Source: Lotus japonicus
Taxonomy: Eukaryota; Streptophyta; Magnoliopsida; Fabales; Fabaceae
Direction of reading: 5' to 3'
DNA: 64,000 nt
NCBI RefSeq assembly: GCF_012489685.1
Contig: NC_080042.1
Location: 31,191,158-31,255,157 of the forward strand
How positions within the stretch are numbered: position 1 is the first letter of the stretch; every line of letters starts with the position of its first letter. The notes beneath the pieces were generated by a model. It was not told the origin of the DNA and did no database searches. It worked only from the letters and a program-made list of their open reading frames with translations. Below are positions 22,314 through 33,384 of this stretch, piece after piece. The position numbers and the translations under genes are program-made.

Positions 22314-24857
22314 TCATGGTTCTGATTGTAAAAGGGATGATGTTCCCTTATCTGGGTTCCTTCCAGGGGTTAAAGTTGAAGCAACACTATTGAGGAATGA
22401 TGACGAGGAAGAAGGACCAGGAGGTGAAGCTCTAACTGTTGAGAATGCACTGACATTGCTGCTGATGTAAGTGCTGGTTCCACTAACAGGTGCTGCTTCA
22501 GTCAATGATTTTGGAGCAGGTGGCTTCTCAATCTCCTTCACCCCTTCTAGCATTTGCACTATTCTGCTCATTGCTGGTCTCTGAGATGGCTGCTCTTGGA
22601 TGCACCAAAAGCTTACCTGAATAGCTCTCATCACTTGCTCCATATCAATTTCTTGGTCAGCTAGTCTTTTGTCCAAGATTCCCTTGATGTTTCCTTTCTC
22701 AAACTCTTCATAAGCCCAAATAGAGAATTTCTTCCTATTTGTTTCTTCTGAGACTTCAAAGTTCCTCTTACCACTCACAATCTCCAACAAAACCATGCCG
22801 TAGCTATAAACATCAGATTTGGATGTTATGGGAAGGTTCGCAATCCACTCTGGTGCTAAATATCCTCTTGTTCCCCTCACGCTCGTCAAGGTTCGGTGCC
22901 TATGGTCCTTCGGGTTAACGAGCTTTGCAAGACCAAAATCAGAGACTTTAGCAACATAATTCTCATCCAAGAGAATGTTCTCAGGCTTTATATCGCAGTG
23001 GACTATGCAGTCGCGACACTCCTCGTGAAGGTATGTGATGCCTCTTGCAGTCCCCAGGGCTATGTTGAATCGATACTCCCAGTTCAGCAATTTCCCTGAA
23101 TTCCCTTGTGCGAGGAACAACAAATTGTCAAGAGACCCGTTTTTCATGAACTCATAAACTAGAAGCCTGTGGCGCCCTTCTGAGCAAAATCCAATGAGCC
23201 TCACCAAATTCAGATGATGAGTGCTACTTATTGTTGCAACTTCCATCCTGAACTGCTTCTCACCTTGCTCTATGCCTTCGAGCTGCTTCACAGCCACAAC
23301 AGTTTTGTTAACAAGAATGCCTCTGTACACAGCACCGAATCCTCCGGCTCCAAGCTTCTCCTTGAACCCCTTTGTCGCGCGCTGGAGGTCCTTGTACGAG
23401 AACTGGACTGGTGCACCAGAAGCATACTCAAGAAGAGCATACTGAGCAGACAAAGCACCGAACCTCGCGTTGTTCCGACAACACCACATCCACAGGCCAG
23501 CTTCAAACGCAACCAAAGCTATCAGGGTACCCAGAATAACAACCACGACCACCCAAGCAGGTACCTTGGAACTCTTTTCCTTCACAGTCCCGCCCGACGA
23601 GGGTGGCGGATTTTGAGCCACTGGTGGACAAACCTTGACAAAAGAAGTGCTAGGCAGCGCAGGATTATGATATCCACTGACAAGATTTCCTGATGGTTTT
23701 TGGTGACATTGCCCCGTGCCGTCTGACAAACTAGTAGAAGCATAACAAGCATCAGAGCCTGAAAGACAGTTTCCACTACACCCTGATGTCCCAGCAAAGA
23801 AAGACTGTGTCCCGGTTTCAGGGGAATAAGTCAAGAACTGAGTATGGTCCAATCTCAACATAGATACATTCCCTTGACAATTGTCAAGACTCACCTTCCT
23901 CGTACACCCTTGCCTGCTATCATTTGGATCAACCATCTCAAAATTCTCAGATGGGCACCCGCAAATCGGGCCGGAATCGTTATAACTGCATATACCATAA
24001 TTCCCACAGTAAGCATAAACCTCACACTGATCCTGAACAGCAGCCCATGTAGCACTAGGGTTTCCACTACCTCTAGAAGTGCTATAAATCCTCAAATTCC
24101 CATCACTATCTAACTTTAAAACCCTCAAATTATCACTCCCCCCATAGTCACTACTATAAGCAACAGTAACAGGAGTACTAAAATTGGCATCAGAAAGCTG
24201 CAAAACCCCACTGGTTAGCAACCCCAAAGAAGGAGAACTCAAACTCTCTTTCACAGAGGAATTCAAAACCTGATTCCAGAACTCAATGCTATCATTCCAC
24301 TTCAGGGTCAAATTCCCAGTACTAGTGAGCATAAATGAGTAAGGCCCAGATTTCAGAACCTTACCAACAGTAAAATTCTGAGTAGGCAAAAGAGTATCAA
24401 CAGGATGGTCAAAGCTAGACCAGAAGTTCCAGGAGCCATTAGAAATTACCAGATTGCCGCTCTCTTCCACGGTGGCGTTTGTGGCGCCGAGATTTGCGGT
24501 GCCGGAGTCCCAGACAGTAGCGCCGGAGCCGTTGACGAGGCGAAGGGCGCCGGAAGAGAGGAACTGGAAAGACCCACCGGAATCGACAGCAGTGCCGTTA
24601 GCGGCGGACCAGACGACGGGGGCCCCGCCGGTGTAGACGATGGAGGCCGTGAAGGAAGGAGGGGAGGTGGGTGGCTCGACGGCGAGAAAGCGGAGGGAGA
24701 AGGGGGCGCTCGGCGAGGAGGACCATGCCTGGCTGGTGTCGGAGGCGGAGAGGGTGGAGCCTGGGGTGACGGAGGTGGTGGTGCCGATGAAAATGGTTGA
24801 AAAGGAAAACACAACAAGTGTGAGGAACAGAGAGTGAGGTTCAAAATTAAGGTACAT
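22314..24857 (-). CDS. G-type lectin S-receptor-like serine/threonine kinase
   Basis: A complete 847-aa intronless ORF, close in layout to Arabidopsis At1g34300-type S-domain kinases. It should sit in the plasma membrane, bind a ligand through its mannose-binding-lectin-like ectodomain and phosphorylate cytosolic partners. Order: signal peptide about 1-29; B-lectin about 35-160; S-locus-like region; EGF-like Cys-rich module 278-320 (CEVYAYCGNYGIC); PAN-like Cys-rich region to about 410; transmembrane helix about 433-457; kinase about 497-772. Glycine loop GAGGFGAV 503-510, Lys524 in VAVK, catalytic loop HCDIKPEN at 620-627 with Asp622, DFG 640-642, APE 668-670. Cys in place of Arg before Asp622 makes it a non-RD kinase. 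The start is chosen because a hydrophobic leader follows directly. Ser-rich C-terminal tail. Confidence 0.95.
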   Translation of the reverse strand: MYLNFEPHSLFLTLVVFSFSTIFIGTTTSVTPGSTLSASDTSQAWSSSPSAPFSLRFLAVEPPTSPPSFTASIVYTGGAPVVWSAANGTAVDSGGSFQFLSSGALRLVNGSGATVWDSGTANLGATNATVEESGNLVISNGSWNFWSSFDHPVDTLLPTQNFTVGKVLKSGPYSFMLTSTGNLTLKWNDSIEFWNQVLNSSVKESLSSPSLGLLTSGVLQLSDANFSTPVTVAYSSDYGGSDNLRVLKLDSDGNLRIYSTSRGSGNPSATWAAVQDQCEVYAYCGNYGICSYNDSGPICGCPSENFEMVDPNDSRQGCTRKVSLDNCQGNVSMLRLDHTQFLTYSPETGTQSFFAGTSGCSGNCLSGSDACYASTSLSDGTGQCHQKPSGNLVSGYHNPALPSTSFVKVCPPVAQNPPPSSGGTVKEKSSKVPAWVVVVVILGTLIALVAFEAGLWMWCCRNNARFGALSAQYALLEYASGAPVQFSYKDLQRATKGFKEKLGAGGFGAVYRGILVNKTVVAVKQLEGIEQGEKQFRMEVATISSTHHLNLVRLIGFCSEGRHRLLVYEFMKNGSLDNLLFLAQGNSGKLLNWEYRFNIALGTARGITYLHEECRDCIVHCDIKPENILLDENYVAKVSDFGLAKLVNPKDHRHRTLTSVRGTRGYLAPEWIANLPITSKSDVYSYGMVLLEIVSGKRNFEVSEETNRKKFSIWAYEEFEKGNIKGILDKRLADQEIDMEQVMRAIQVSFWCIQEQPSQRPAMSRIVQMLEGVKEIEKPPAPKSLTEAAPVSGTSTYISSNVSAFSTVRASPPGPSSSSSFLNSVASTLTPGRNPDKGTSSLLQSEP

Positions 24858-24932
24858 AATGTTGTTTTTTTTCTGATGTTTTAATTTGATGTGTGAGAAT
24901 GTGAAGATGTTGTTTGATGCATTTTAAGGTTT

Positions 24933-24984
24933 GAAGAAGAAGAAGAAGAAGAAGAAGATGATGATGATGATGATGATGATGATG
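24933..24984 (+). repeat. Compound microsatellite (GAA)n(GAT)n in the kinase 5' leader
   Basis: Eight GAA units run into about nine GAT units. On the gene strand this is (ATC)n(TTC)n about 75-125 bp before the start codon, a CT-rich 5' leader. It generates spurious long ORFs on both strands. Confidence 0.9.
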
Positions 24985-25179
24985 GTGTTTATGGGGTTTG
25001 TATTGTATTGTAATGTGTATTGGTTTATAGTAGCTGTGGACAGGGAAGACTTTGACTTGGCTCTTGCTTGTTTTTTGGGTTGGTGTATTTTGTTCTGTTT
25101 TTGTTTTTTCAATACTTGAGATAGATGGAGTTGAATCTTCAACGATGTTTGTTTGATTCTTTGATAGTGAGTGCTGGTA

Positions 25180-25880
25180 GCTGCTGGTCATTCACGGTTT
25201 GAAGTTTTAAGAGCTTCCTCAACCGAAGAGCTTTTCAATTCCTCCTCACCTGCATTATTTTCTAACCTCCTTTTTGGTTTAAGACTTCCTATTTCTAGAT
25301 ATGTTGTATTATTGACAAAAAGACTTCAATTTTTTTGTTTTTTTAATGTATTCTCACATCATACAGTTGTGAGTTAATCACCCGCCTTACCGTTAGCGCA
25401 TGGAATAATATGGGGTTGACCAATGAGTTTCTTCATTTCCCAAGAATTGAAATTCAAACCACCAACTACTTAAATAAGGAACGAAGTGTAGAACTGTTAA
25501 AAATAGTTAATTATCGGAATTTCATCGGAATTTTTATAAAAAGTTACAACAAGGCTTTTTTTCATAAAATATTACGATAAGGTTTTATTGTTGTTGTTAA
25601 TCTTCCATCAATTGTTAATAGAATTTGACTTTCAATTATAATTGAGTGTTATTTAAGGTGTCTCCATGGAATTTGACTTCATGGTTTTATATGCAAGGTC
25701 TAACATAAGAAAAGCAACATGCTTTGGGCATTATGTGATAAACTTCATGATTATTCATTTTTAAAGGTCATTAAACAAATCCATTATAGATATCATCATG
25801 TGCTTAGGTTTTCGAAGATGCTCACAATTGCTATCAAATACACAAATTGTTTAAATAAGAGTTGAAGGACTAATAAAGGA
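25180..25880. other. Intergenic, AT-rich, upstream of the kinase gene
   Basis: No ORF with family resemblance. It includes the promoter side of the kinase gene, but I cannot place a convincing TATA box. Confidence 0.4.
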
Positions 25881-25889
25881 ATCTGAATA

Positions 25890-27510
25890 TGCCTAAAAAA
25901 ATTGGCTGCGCAATTGTTTTTTTCAAATAGTTTTGGGAGGGTAATTAAATATGATATAATGTGTTTTTTCAATGATTTCCATCGAACTGACAAGCTGGTA
26001 AAGGATTGAATTCAACGTTTATTGCTCTCATTTCTTTCAAAAGAAAATCATCATGAATTAATTTTAGATTATAGGCCGATTAGCCTCATCAAAAGCATTT
26101 ATAAATTAGTTTCTAAGGTGTTAGCAAACAGGTTGAGCTTGGTGATGTCAAGACTAATATCTGAAAATCAGTTTGTATTTATTAAAGGACGTTAGATAGC
26201 TGATTGTTGTCTAATTGCAAATGAGATAGTGGATTGTTTGAAGAAAAGAGACGGGGTGGGTTGTTGTTGAAGATGGATTTTGCCAAAGCTTATGATAAAG
26301 TTGATTAGGGGTTCCTTTTTTATATGATGCGGGAGATGGAGTTTAGGGAGAGGTGAATTACGTGGATGCAAAATTGTGTTTCAACGGAAACATTACCAGT
26401 GTTGATGAGTGGTTCCCCTTCGGAGTTTTTTGAGATTCATAAAGGTTTGCGACAAGGGGATCCTTTGTCGCCTTTGCTTTTCGACTTGTGTGCAAACGAG
26501 ATGTCTGTGACGTTAAATCAGCTTCTTGATGGGAATGACTGTTATGGTGTTCATTTGAGGGGCGGGATGTTCCTGAATCACTTGCGGTTTGCAAATGATG
26601 TTCTTTTGTTTTGTGAAAGTAATTACAAACATGTAAAGATGCTAGTAGATGCAGTTGAGGCGTTTTTGTTTGTGTCAAACCATGAACTGAATTTTCTAAA
26701 TTCAGAATTAATAGGTGTAAATATGTTGTTAAATTTTTCTATTGGGCTGCTACCTATATTGTACTTGGGGGTTCCCCTTGGGCAGTGGTCCAAGAAGGAG
26801 AGAATTTTGGAAGCCGGTCATGGCTAAGATGCAAAAGAAGCTTGGTTCATGGAACTCAAAGTTCTTGTCGTTGAGTGGGAGGTTGGTGCTTTTGAAATAT
26901 GTTTTGAACTATATTCCTTTATATTACAAGGTTGTTTTCCGGGTAGTGGTAGGGGTAATCAAAGACATGGAGAAGCTGATGAGACGTTTCTTTTGGGGGC
27001 CAAGAGGGTAGTAGGAAGATATCATGGGTTTCTTGGGAGGAAATATAGAAGGGAATGCGGTTTGGAGGTTTGTATTTAGGGGCATTGGAGTTGAAGAATA
27101 AAGCCTGGTTATTGAAGTAGATTTGGAGGTTTGGGAGGGAAAAATTGATGTTGTGGTAAAGGGTCGTGTCTGTGAAGTATGGTGAGGATGAAAAAGATGT
27201 TTTTTTAGGGTGGAGGACATTTCTAGGCGCACGTTCTCAATTATGGTTGTTGATATTTTCAACACTCTGCAAGAGGAATATCCAATTGCAAATGAATTTA
27301 GATTTGGCCTGGCTTGCAATGTGGGGATCAGGGATAGGGTGCAGCTTGGGAATGATATATGGGTTGGCGAGGAATCTTTACAGGTGTGTTTTCCATCCTT
27401 TTTGCTTCATCTGTGAACATGAATTTACTTGTGGTTAATGTGGGCAGCATTGAGAACGGGAAATGGATTTGGCCATCAGAGTTTAGGCGGTCCCATTTAT
27501 TGGAAATTAG
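25890..27510 (+). pseudogene. Decayed L1-type LINE (reverse transcriptase and zf-RVT)
   Basis: Conceptual translation in shifting frames gives DYRPISLIKSIYKLVSKVLA (about 26068-26130), KMDFAKAYDKVD, then GLRQGDPLSPLLF and LRFANDVLLFCES. These are the RT blocks of plant L1 LINEs. The catalytic FADD/YADD box reads FAND, a missing Asp. Farther on, GIRDRVQLGNDIWVGEESL matches the zf-RVT region that follows RT. Stops fall inside KGR*IADC and KVD*G, and there are several frameshifts. The 5' endonuclease is absent. It is a dead copy. Confidence 0.85.
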
Positions 27511-28460
27511 AGCAGTATGAGACGTTGGGTTGCCCATCCATGGGATAGTACGGCGTCGGATCTTCCTTTCTCAGCGACGGATCTCCCTACTCTCGCGACC
27601 CCTTTCGTCGTTGGGTTGCCCATCCATGGGATGGTACGACGTCGTCGTGTCATTGTCATGGAGGATCATCAGCGAGGACAGTTGGTGGTGGTGTGACTGG
27701 ATCAAAGGTCTATTGACATTTGAGATGTGGGAAGGTCGGTACCTCTTACTTCCCTTGTTTCTACATCGGCGGCTTGAGAGTGGACGGGTAGCTGTCGTGC
27801 CGTCTCCTTGCGCAGCGGCAACCTCTGTTCTTGTTCCTTTGTTTTTCCTTTCGGTGGTCTCTATCGGTTTTCTTCTGAGTTTCTCTCAAGGGCGGCGCGA
27901 CTTGTTTCAGCGGTGTTCCTCGGCCTCACTCCCCACGTGTACATGTTCCCCGTAGCTGAGAAGAATTGTAATGGACAAGGACTACAATTGAAATGTGAGC
28001 ATAAGATTTCGGGAAAACTTGAGCATAAATATATTCGTAAGAATACTATGTGAGCTGTTTGTTTACTTTGTATTATGGGATGAAAACCGGTTTAGATATA
28101 CAATCACAATCAACAATAGCAGGAAAGATGAAATCAAATGTTGTTTCTAATGATAATGCAGAAGGATTGCTTCTCAATTATTCTATTTGTTACTTTTTAT
28201 TGACAATTAGAATTTGATATCGAGTTACAATTTGCAGCATCGCACGTGCATCGCACTGGCCATTATACTAGTTATTTACAATAGGCACCATGAAGGCACA
28301 ATAAATATAAAATATCCTAGAATATTCTATTTACTTATTTACATGATTAATTTCCTAATTACATGATTATGTTATCTAATAATCATAAATAAAAGATATC
28401 CTACTTATGTTCAAGATATCCAACATATACAAAAGGGGAATTCTTACTCTTAGGAAGATA
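27511..28460. other. Unassigned sequence with a short direct duplication
   Basis: A segment beginning CGTTGGGTTGCCCATCCATG occurs at 27523 and again at 27609, period 86. The overlapping 141-aa open frame is not recognised and is probably chance. The remainder to 28460 is AT-rich without support for genes. Confidence 0.4.
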
Positions 28461-28467
28461 AAATGCA

Positions 28468-29665
28468 TTAGTTTTTGCTTGAATCAAACCAACCTGCGAG
28501 TAATTGCTCCTTGGTGTTGTGGAAGTTTTTCAAGCTCCCTACCTGCCTATCATAATGGAACTTTCTTGTTTCTAAGGAATAATATAGAATCATGTTGCCT
28601 TGAATTCTGGGAAAATAAATCTTGTTATGCAAACCCATGTGAATTCCTTTGGTAGAAAGGAAAGATGATAGACTAACATTAAAAAGTGATTTCCCAAACT
28701 TTTTACACTTTCCTAGCTCCTTGTAGTTGAATTGAGCTTGAAAACTCGAACCCATTTTCCATTATGACCTACAAATACAGATGCAACATTTCAATCTCAT
28801 AATAAGATGTAACTTTGTTCGTAATGTTCATCAAGTTGTGGGGTATCAACAAATCCCCATACAAAATTGTTCCATTCCATTTCATAATTAAACATAAATA
28901 GACTATCTTCCCCTAAAAAATAGAAAACTCTATCACAAACAACCAGACAACCTAGCTTCATCACAAAGTTAGCAGGCAACACACCGGTACGTCGTTCCTC
29001 CTGTCCTGTAACAACCAGCATAACTCTAATGCTAAATGCAGGGCTAACATTTTTGTGGAACCTCATTGTTACACATCCTGGAGAAGTAGGCAAGGATGAG
29101 AAACTCATGACAAGAGACTTGTTAAATCCCTGAGGAACTTGACTTGGCAAGTCAAGTGTTTCCTTGGTAAAATGGTTATAAAAAGAAACACAATTTACAT
29201 AATCAGACATCATCAGCCTACCATCCTTTGAAAAGCGCACTTGGGTCTGCACCAATGATTATGGAAATGTCATGTGAAACCTATAAACATGGTTTGGATC
29301 AACAAAATTGTGAACACACATAGGGTAGCTAGGAAACAAGAGCCATGGAGATAAAGGGGTGCGTTCCAATTTTCCCAATGTTTGTTTCCTCTTAAGTTTA
29401 CAGGCTGCCAAACGACAATCGTTTGAAATAGCTCGGAACATGGTGTAATCAAATAGACCTTGGAATTTTGAAATCAATTTTAGAACCTCCATTAGAAGGT
29501 CAGAAAATTTTATTCTTTTCTTCTCAGGTGATTGTTGGTCAGTGCTCGACCTGTACAAGAATAATATATCATACAACCAACGTCCAGGTCATAAATATGA
29601 AGAAATTGAGAAGAATATAGTGAATAATGCACCTACCTGAGGTTAGATCTGGGCATCAAAAACAT
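28468..29665 (-). pseudogene. F-box / DUF295 family gene relic
   Basis: A likely SCF ubiquitin-ligase substrate adaptor of the plant F-box/DUF295 group. Exon 1 is 29665-29637 (ATGTTTTTGATG...), then a GT-AG intron to 29551 with TTGTACAG acceptor. Exon 2 starts at 29550 in matching phase. An F-box-like helix (FSDLLMEVLKLISKFQGLFD) is followed by LSPWLLFPSYPM, VHNFVDPNHVYRF and the DUF295 C-terminus NKIYFPRIQGNMILYYSLET at about 28560-28610. Breaks: an in-frame TAA at 29259-29261, a stop near 28797, another near 28690 after FKLNSTTRS, and a frame change before the C-terminal piece. A retrotransposon LTR sits 200 bp upstream of the ATG, so the promoter is probably lost too. Confidence 0.78.
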
Positions 29666-29864
29666 GGGACAAGATGTTTGTGAAATTGGACAAGGTATAT
29701 TGACTCGCAATTGATAATTTGATATGTTGAAACAATATAAGGCTTCCTCATCAATTTCACTTATTAATGTATATGTTGCATTCTAGTCCATTCTCATATG
29801 CTACTTTCTGGGAAACCGCATGAATTCCATTGAAGAAAATTTCTTGCTCCAGACCACTTACTGC

Positions 29865-30569
29865 TGTAACACCCCGATTTTCGGGTGTCACTTTAGTAAC
29901 TCAAAAATAAACTTTAAGTGGAAAAGTAGGTATTTTTTTTTGTTTCCTTTTTAAAATAAAGACACTCTAAAGATAGAGACACAACCCAAGACGCATTAAA
30001 CATAACCTAATTTACAATACTATTACAGCCCTGCTATAACCCCAAAGTGTCACGAGTATCAGCAAGTGACAGAAAGTGAGCTCGAAGGCAGAATAAGTTC
30101 AAGTCCAGAAATCAAGTGAGAAGTTATAAGTACAGTCCTCCAAAACATGAGAGAGTCAGCCCAAGAAGGCCTCCTCCAGACCTCCTAATGTCCGACTACT
30201 CTCTGTGATCCCCATGACAGAGAACCACACAAAAACTAATAATGTCGGGGACCTACCCTGCCCCAAATATAGACTCGACTAGTCAGAGCTATAACAATAA
30301 CACCTAACCTTGAAAGACTCTATCCACCCATACCCTATACTTCTACCATCGACCCTCATCTGATTATGCATTCCGTCCGGGTCCTCGATGAATGGTTTAG
30401 TAGTAGTCGTTACGCTCCTGGTCCTCCCCGAGGGATGAATCATCTCGAACTAGCTGTCGAATGTCTGGCAGCAGGCCGACCGCCCAAACACAAACATACA
30501 ACCAAAGCCAAGGCGCTAGGGTCAACTTACGGAATATAGTAAATATACAAACAACATGTGATGAGGGGT

Positions 30570-30615
<46 letters not shown>

Positions 30616-33300
30616 TTATATATAATCCTAGCATGTTATCGGCTCTAACAATAATTCAGTAAGCAATAACACACGATTCCAGTTAGGGTGCATGTATGTT
30701 TGAAATGCAATTCAATGATCCGGATAAGTCAATTGGGATGGGCACCATCGAGTCAGTTACCACTGGCCTAGTGTGTAACCTTTTCCATTCGGGCGTCCCT
30801 TACAAACCCATGCATAGTCGGGTCAATTCTAACCACCCTAGGTTGAACCATTTCCGCCCGCTATGTCGAAGATGCACTCTAGGTGTCTTTGAAGAAGGCC
30901 GGTCTTGCGACCGTCCCAACCTTCGTGAAGCCGACCGAAGCCGTCCCAACTTCACCGAGGCCCGATCTTTCGACCGTCCCAAGCCCCGAATGTATGCATG
31001 ATGTGACATGGTTAGCCAAACATCGAATCGACCTCGCACGTGTGTGTTTAATTATAAAACCCAAACTTATAACCCAAATGATTAATGTCGGCCCGGGGAC
31101 ATAAACCCAATGAAAGAGTACAAGAGTACTCGGCGACCTCCTCTCGTCACCGTGGATCACCCCGTGGCTTCCACCAATTCCCAGTAACTTCAAGACTTGT
31201 CGACATTTCCCCGTCTTTCGCAATCATTTCTCCACAAGTTCCTTAAGGTTTGATTCATTAATAAAAATATTTCAAGTTGAGTTAGTCAAGTTATGAGTTT
31301 CTTTCTCAAAAACTAAGTTCCCTAAGGTCTCTAGTCCCAATTTCTTTCCATTCTAAGTTTTCCAAAATCCCCCAAATGTAATCCCCCGGGGAAAGTCTAA
31401 GTGTTCCAATAGGCTTAATCTCAAACCTCGGGTTTGGACTTGCCTAGGGTTGTTCATTCAACCCGAAATAATACAAGTAGGACGTTCCATGATTCCACAC
31501 TCCGTAGTCGCGACAAAGCGCACAGTTCAATAACAATATCAATATAACAATAATTCAGTGCGGAAATCATAAGGCGGAAACCAGTAAACGGCCGAAGCCT
31601 CTCAGAAAACGGAGACACACGTCTCACATAAGTTTACTCGGCCGAAGCCTCCAGAAAACATTTTCCATTTCAAAGCCATAAACAATATTTAATGCAATAT
31701 TCAATATCAAGCAATATTCAAGTCGAATTTATCGACGCCTACAATACAATAGCTAGTAAGTAAGTTGCCCTAACCTCGAGTTGTTCCAGCCTCGCGGTGT
31801 AGGTTTTCCTCACAATCTAGCTCGGTGCCACCCCAAGTTCCCTCAACTGAACCTTAGAGTAAACAAGCCAAAACTCAATTCAAACTCGAACAATTCAAAG
31901 CGTTTGAAGCTTCGGAGTACAACAATCGAGCACGAGTTATCGCGAAAACGAAATTCCCCCCCCCCCTAAACATGCTCTCGGCCACTCCTTGAAAAAAGGG
32001 GTTCTGGCGCTTTTTCTTCGATCTAATTTAATTCCTAGGTAGTTTTAGGGTAAAACTAGGGCAAAGAAATTGTCGGAAAAATTTTAGAACGACCGGGTCG
32101 AATTACGACTAGTAAAATTAAGGTTCAAAAACTCAAAGTCAAAACTTTGAAAAAAAAATTGATGGGGTCGTTCACAACGACATTTATAGCAACTAATCCT
32201 AAGGGCACTAAGTCGGATTGTGGCTTTTTGAAGATAAAGTTTCAATATGTGCGTAAAATGGGTTTTATACAGTTTTTCAGATCTTTGGCGACTCGATCGA
32301 AATCGGCGCGCATCGGCGAGTGATTTAGCTTGTTGGGCAACTATAGAAGGTAGTTCAAAGGAAAAATCAGGAAAATCGAACTATTTTACGAAAAGCTCGA
32401 AACTTTGAGCTCCGAAAGAGATAAAGAAACGCGATATAAAAGATGATCAGAGGTAAGAAGTAAGTAGATTACCTCTGTGTCGTGAAGTAGAGACAAACAG
32501 CTCGAAGATCCGTCAAGAAATGAAGAAAATCTCTCCTCTCCCTCTCCTCTTCTCACTCGCGGCCTCAATGGGGAAAAGTGGTGAGTTTTGTGATTTTTTT
32601 TCTATTTATAGGAGAGTGAAATCGCGGGAAAATGAATACTTTGCGATTCCGATTTTTGCAGCATGTTCATCTGTGAATTCTAAGCGAGATTCTGGCGACA
32701 GAATTCCAGAACTCAAAACAAGTCTCTTGAATTTGAAGAAAACGATACAAAAGCGGTGTGAGTTAAATTGCCCCGAAAAACTACTTTTTGCTGTGAAAGT
32801 CAGATGACAAAACTTCGTTCTGAAGAAAGATTGGAAACGTCGAAAAAAAACTGGCAACGCGGATGGAAACTTCGTAAGAAGCTCTGAATAGAAAAATTCT
32901 TCATTCAGCGTTCGAATTTAGAGTTTTTAGAGAATAGAATTTAGCGTCGTCAGACTTCCGAGAAGTGAAACCTATCGTGCGTACAGTCCAGAGTTCCGAA
33001 ATGAAACGTTGGTCGAGGGAAAAATAAAAAGAACTTCTTATTTTTCCAAGAATTTAGAATTTCGCTTAAACAATGCTTTAAGAGAGGAATTAGCCTATTA
33101 TGGACACTCTCGCCATAAGGCGGGTGTGCTGACGACTCGTACTTACTCCTAAAACGTCCATGGTACTATCCTCAACCAATTCCTGAACTTTCTTCTTCAT
33201 TAAACTTTCCCAAACAGCAAACTCCTGTCACGCTTACACCGATCCTACGCGTGAGTCGGAAAATAATTATTTAATCCAGTTCTGAAATCTGGGTCTTACA
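29865..33300 (-). repeat. 3' LTR of Tekay element
   Basis: 3436 bp, TGTAACACCC...GGGTCTTACA in plus orientation. It has an uninterrupted AT dinucleotide tract at 30572-30613 and matches the right LTR with a few percent difference by eye. Small ORFs within are not genes. Confidence 0.9.
30572..30613. repeat. AT dinucleotide microsatellite in the 3' LTR
   Basis: About 20 AT units, followed by ACATTTATATATAATCC. It is the empty-site counterpart of the tract at 39999-40042/41736-41747, where viral sequence is inserted. Confidence 0.9.
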
Positions 33301-33384
33301 ATACTCCCCTCCAAAAAGAAAGTTTCGTCCTCGAAACTTAGGGTTTCGTGAAAAGTCCGAGGTACTGTTCCTTGATCTTGTCTT

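Noticed and set aside
24405..24844. 131-132-aa Gly- or Pro-rich ORFs overlapping the kinase 5' end
   Set aside because: Antisense or shifted frames of the GC-rich N-terminal coding region of the kinase.
27530..27955. 141-aa plus-strand ORF
   Set aside because: No recognisable domain, begins inside a short direct duplication, and the composition looks like non-coding sequence.
28233..28275. Possible Helitron 3' end (GCACGTGC palindrome before CTAGT)
   Set aside because: The stem is weak and no matching 5' TC end or helicase was found.
30696..31223. Pair of 100-114-aa ORFs also present at 41833-42283
   Set aside because: They are homologous positions in the two LTRs of one element; conservation reflects LTR identity, not coding.
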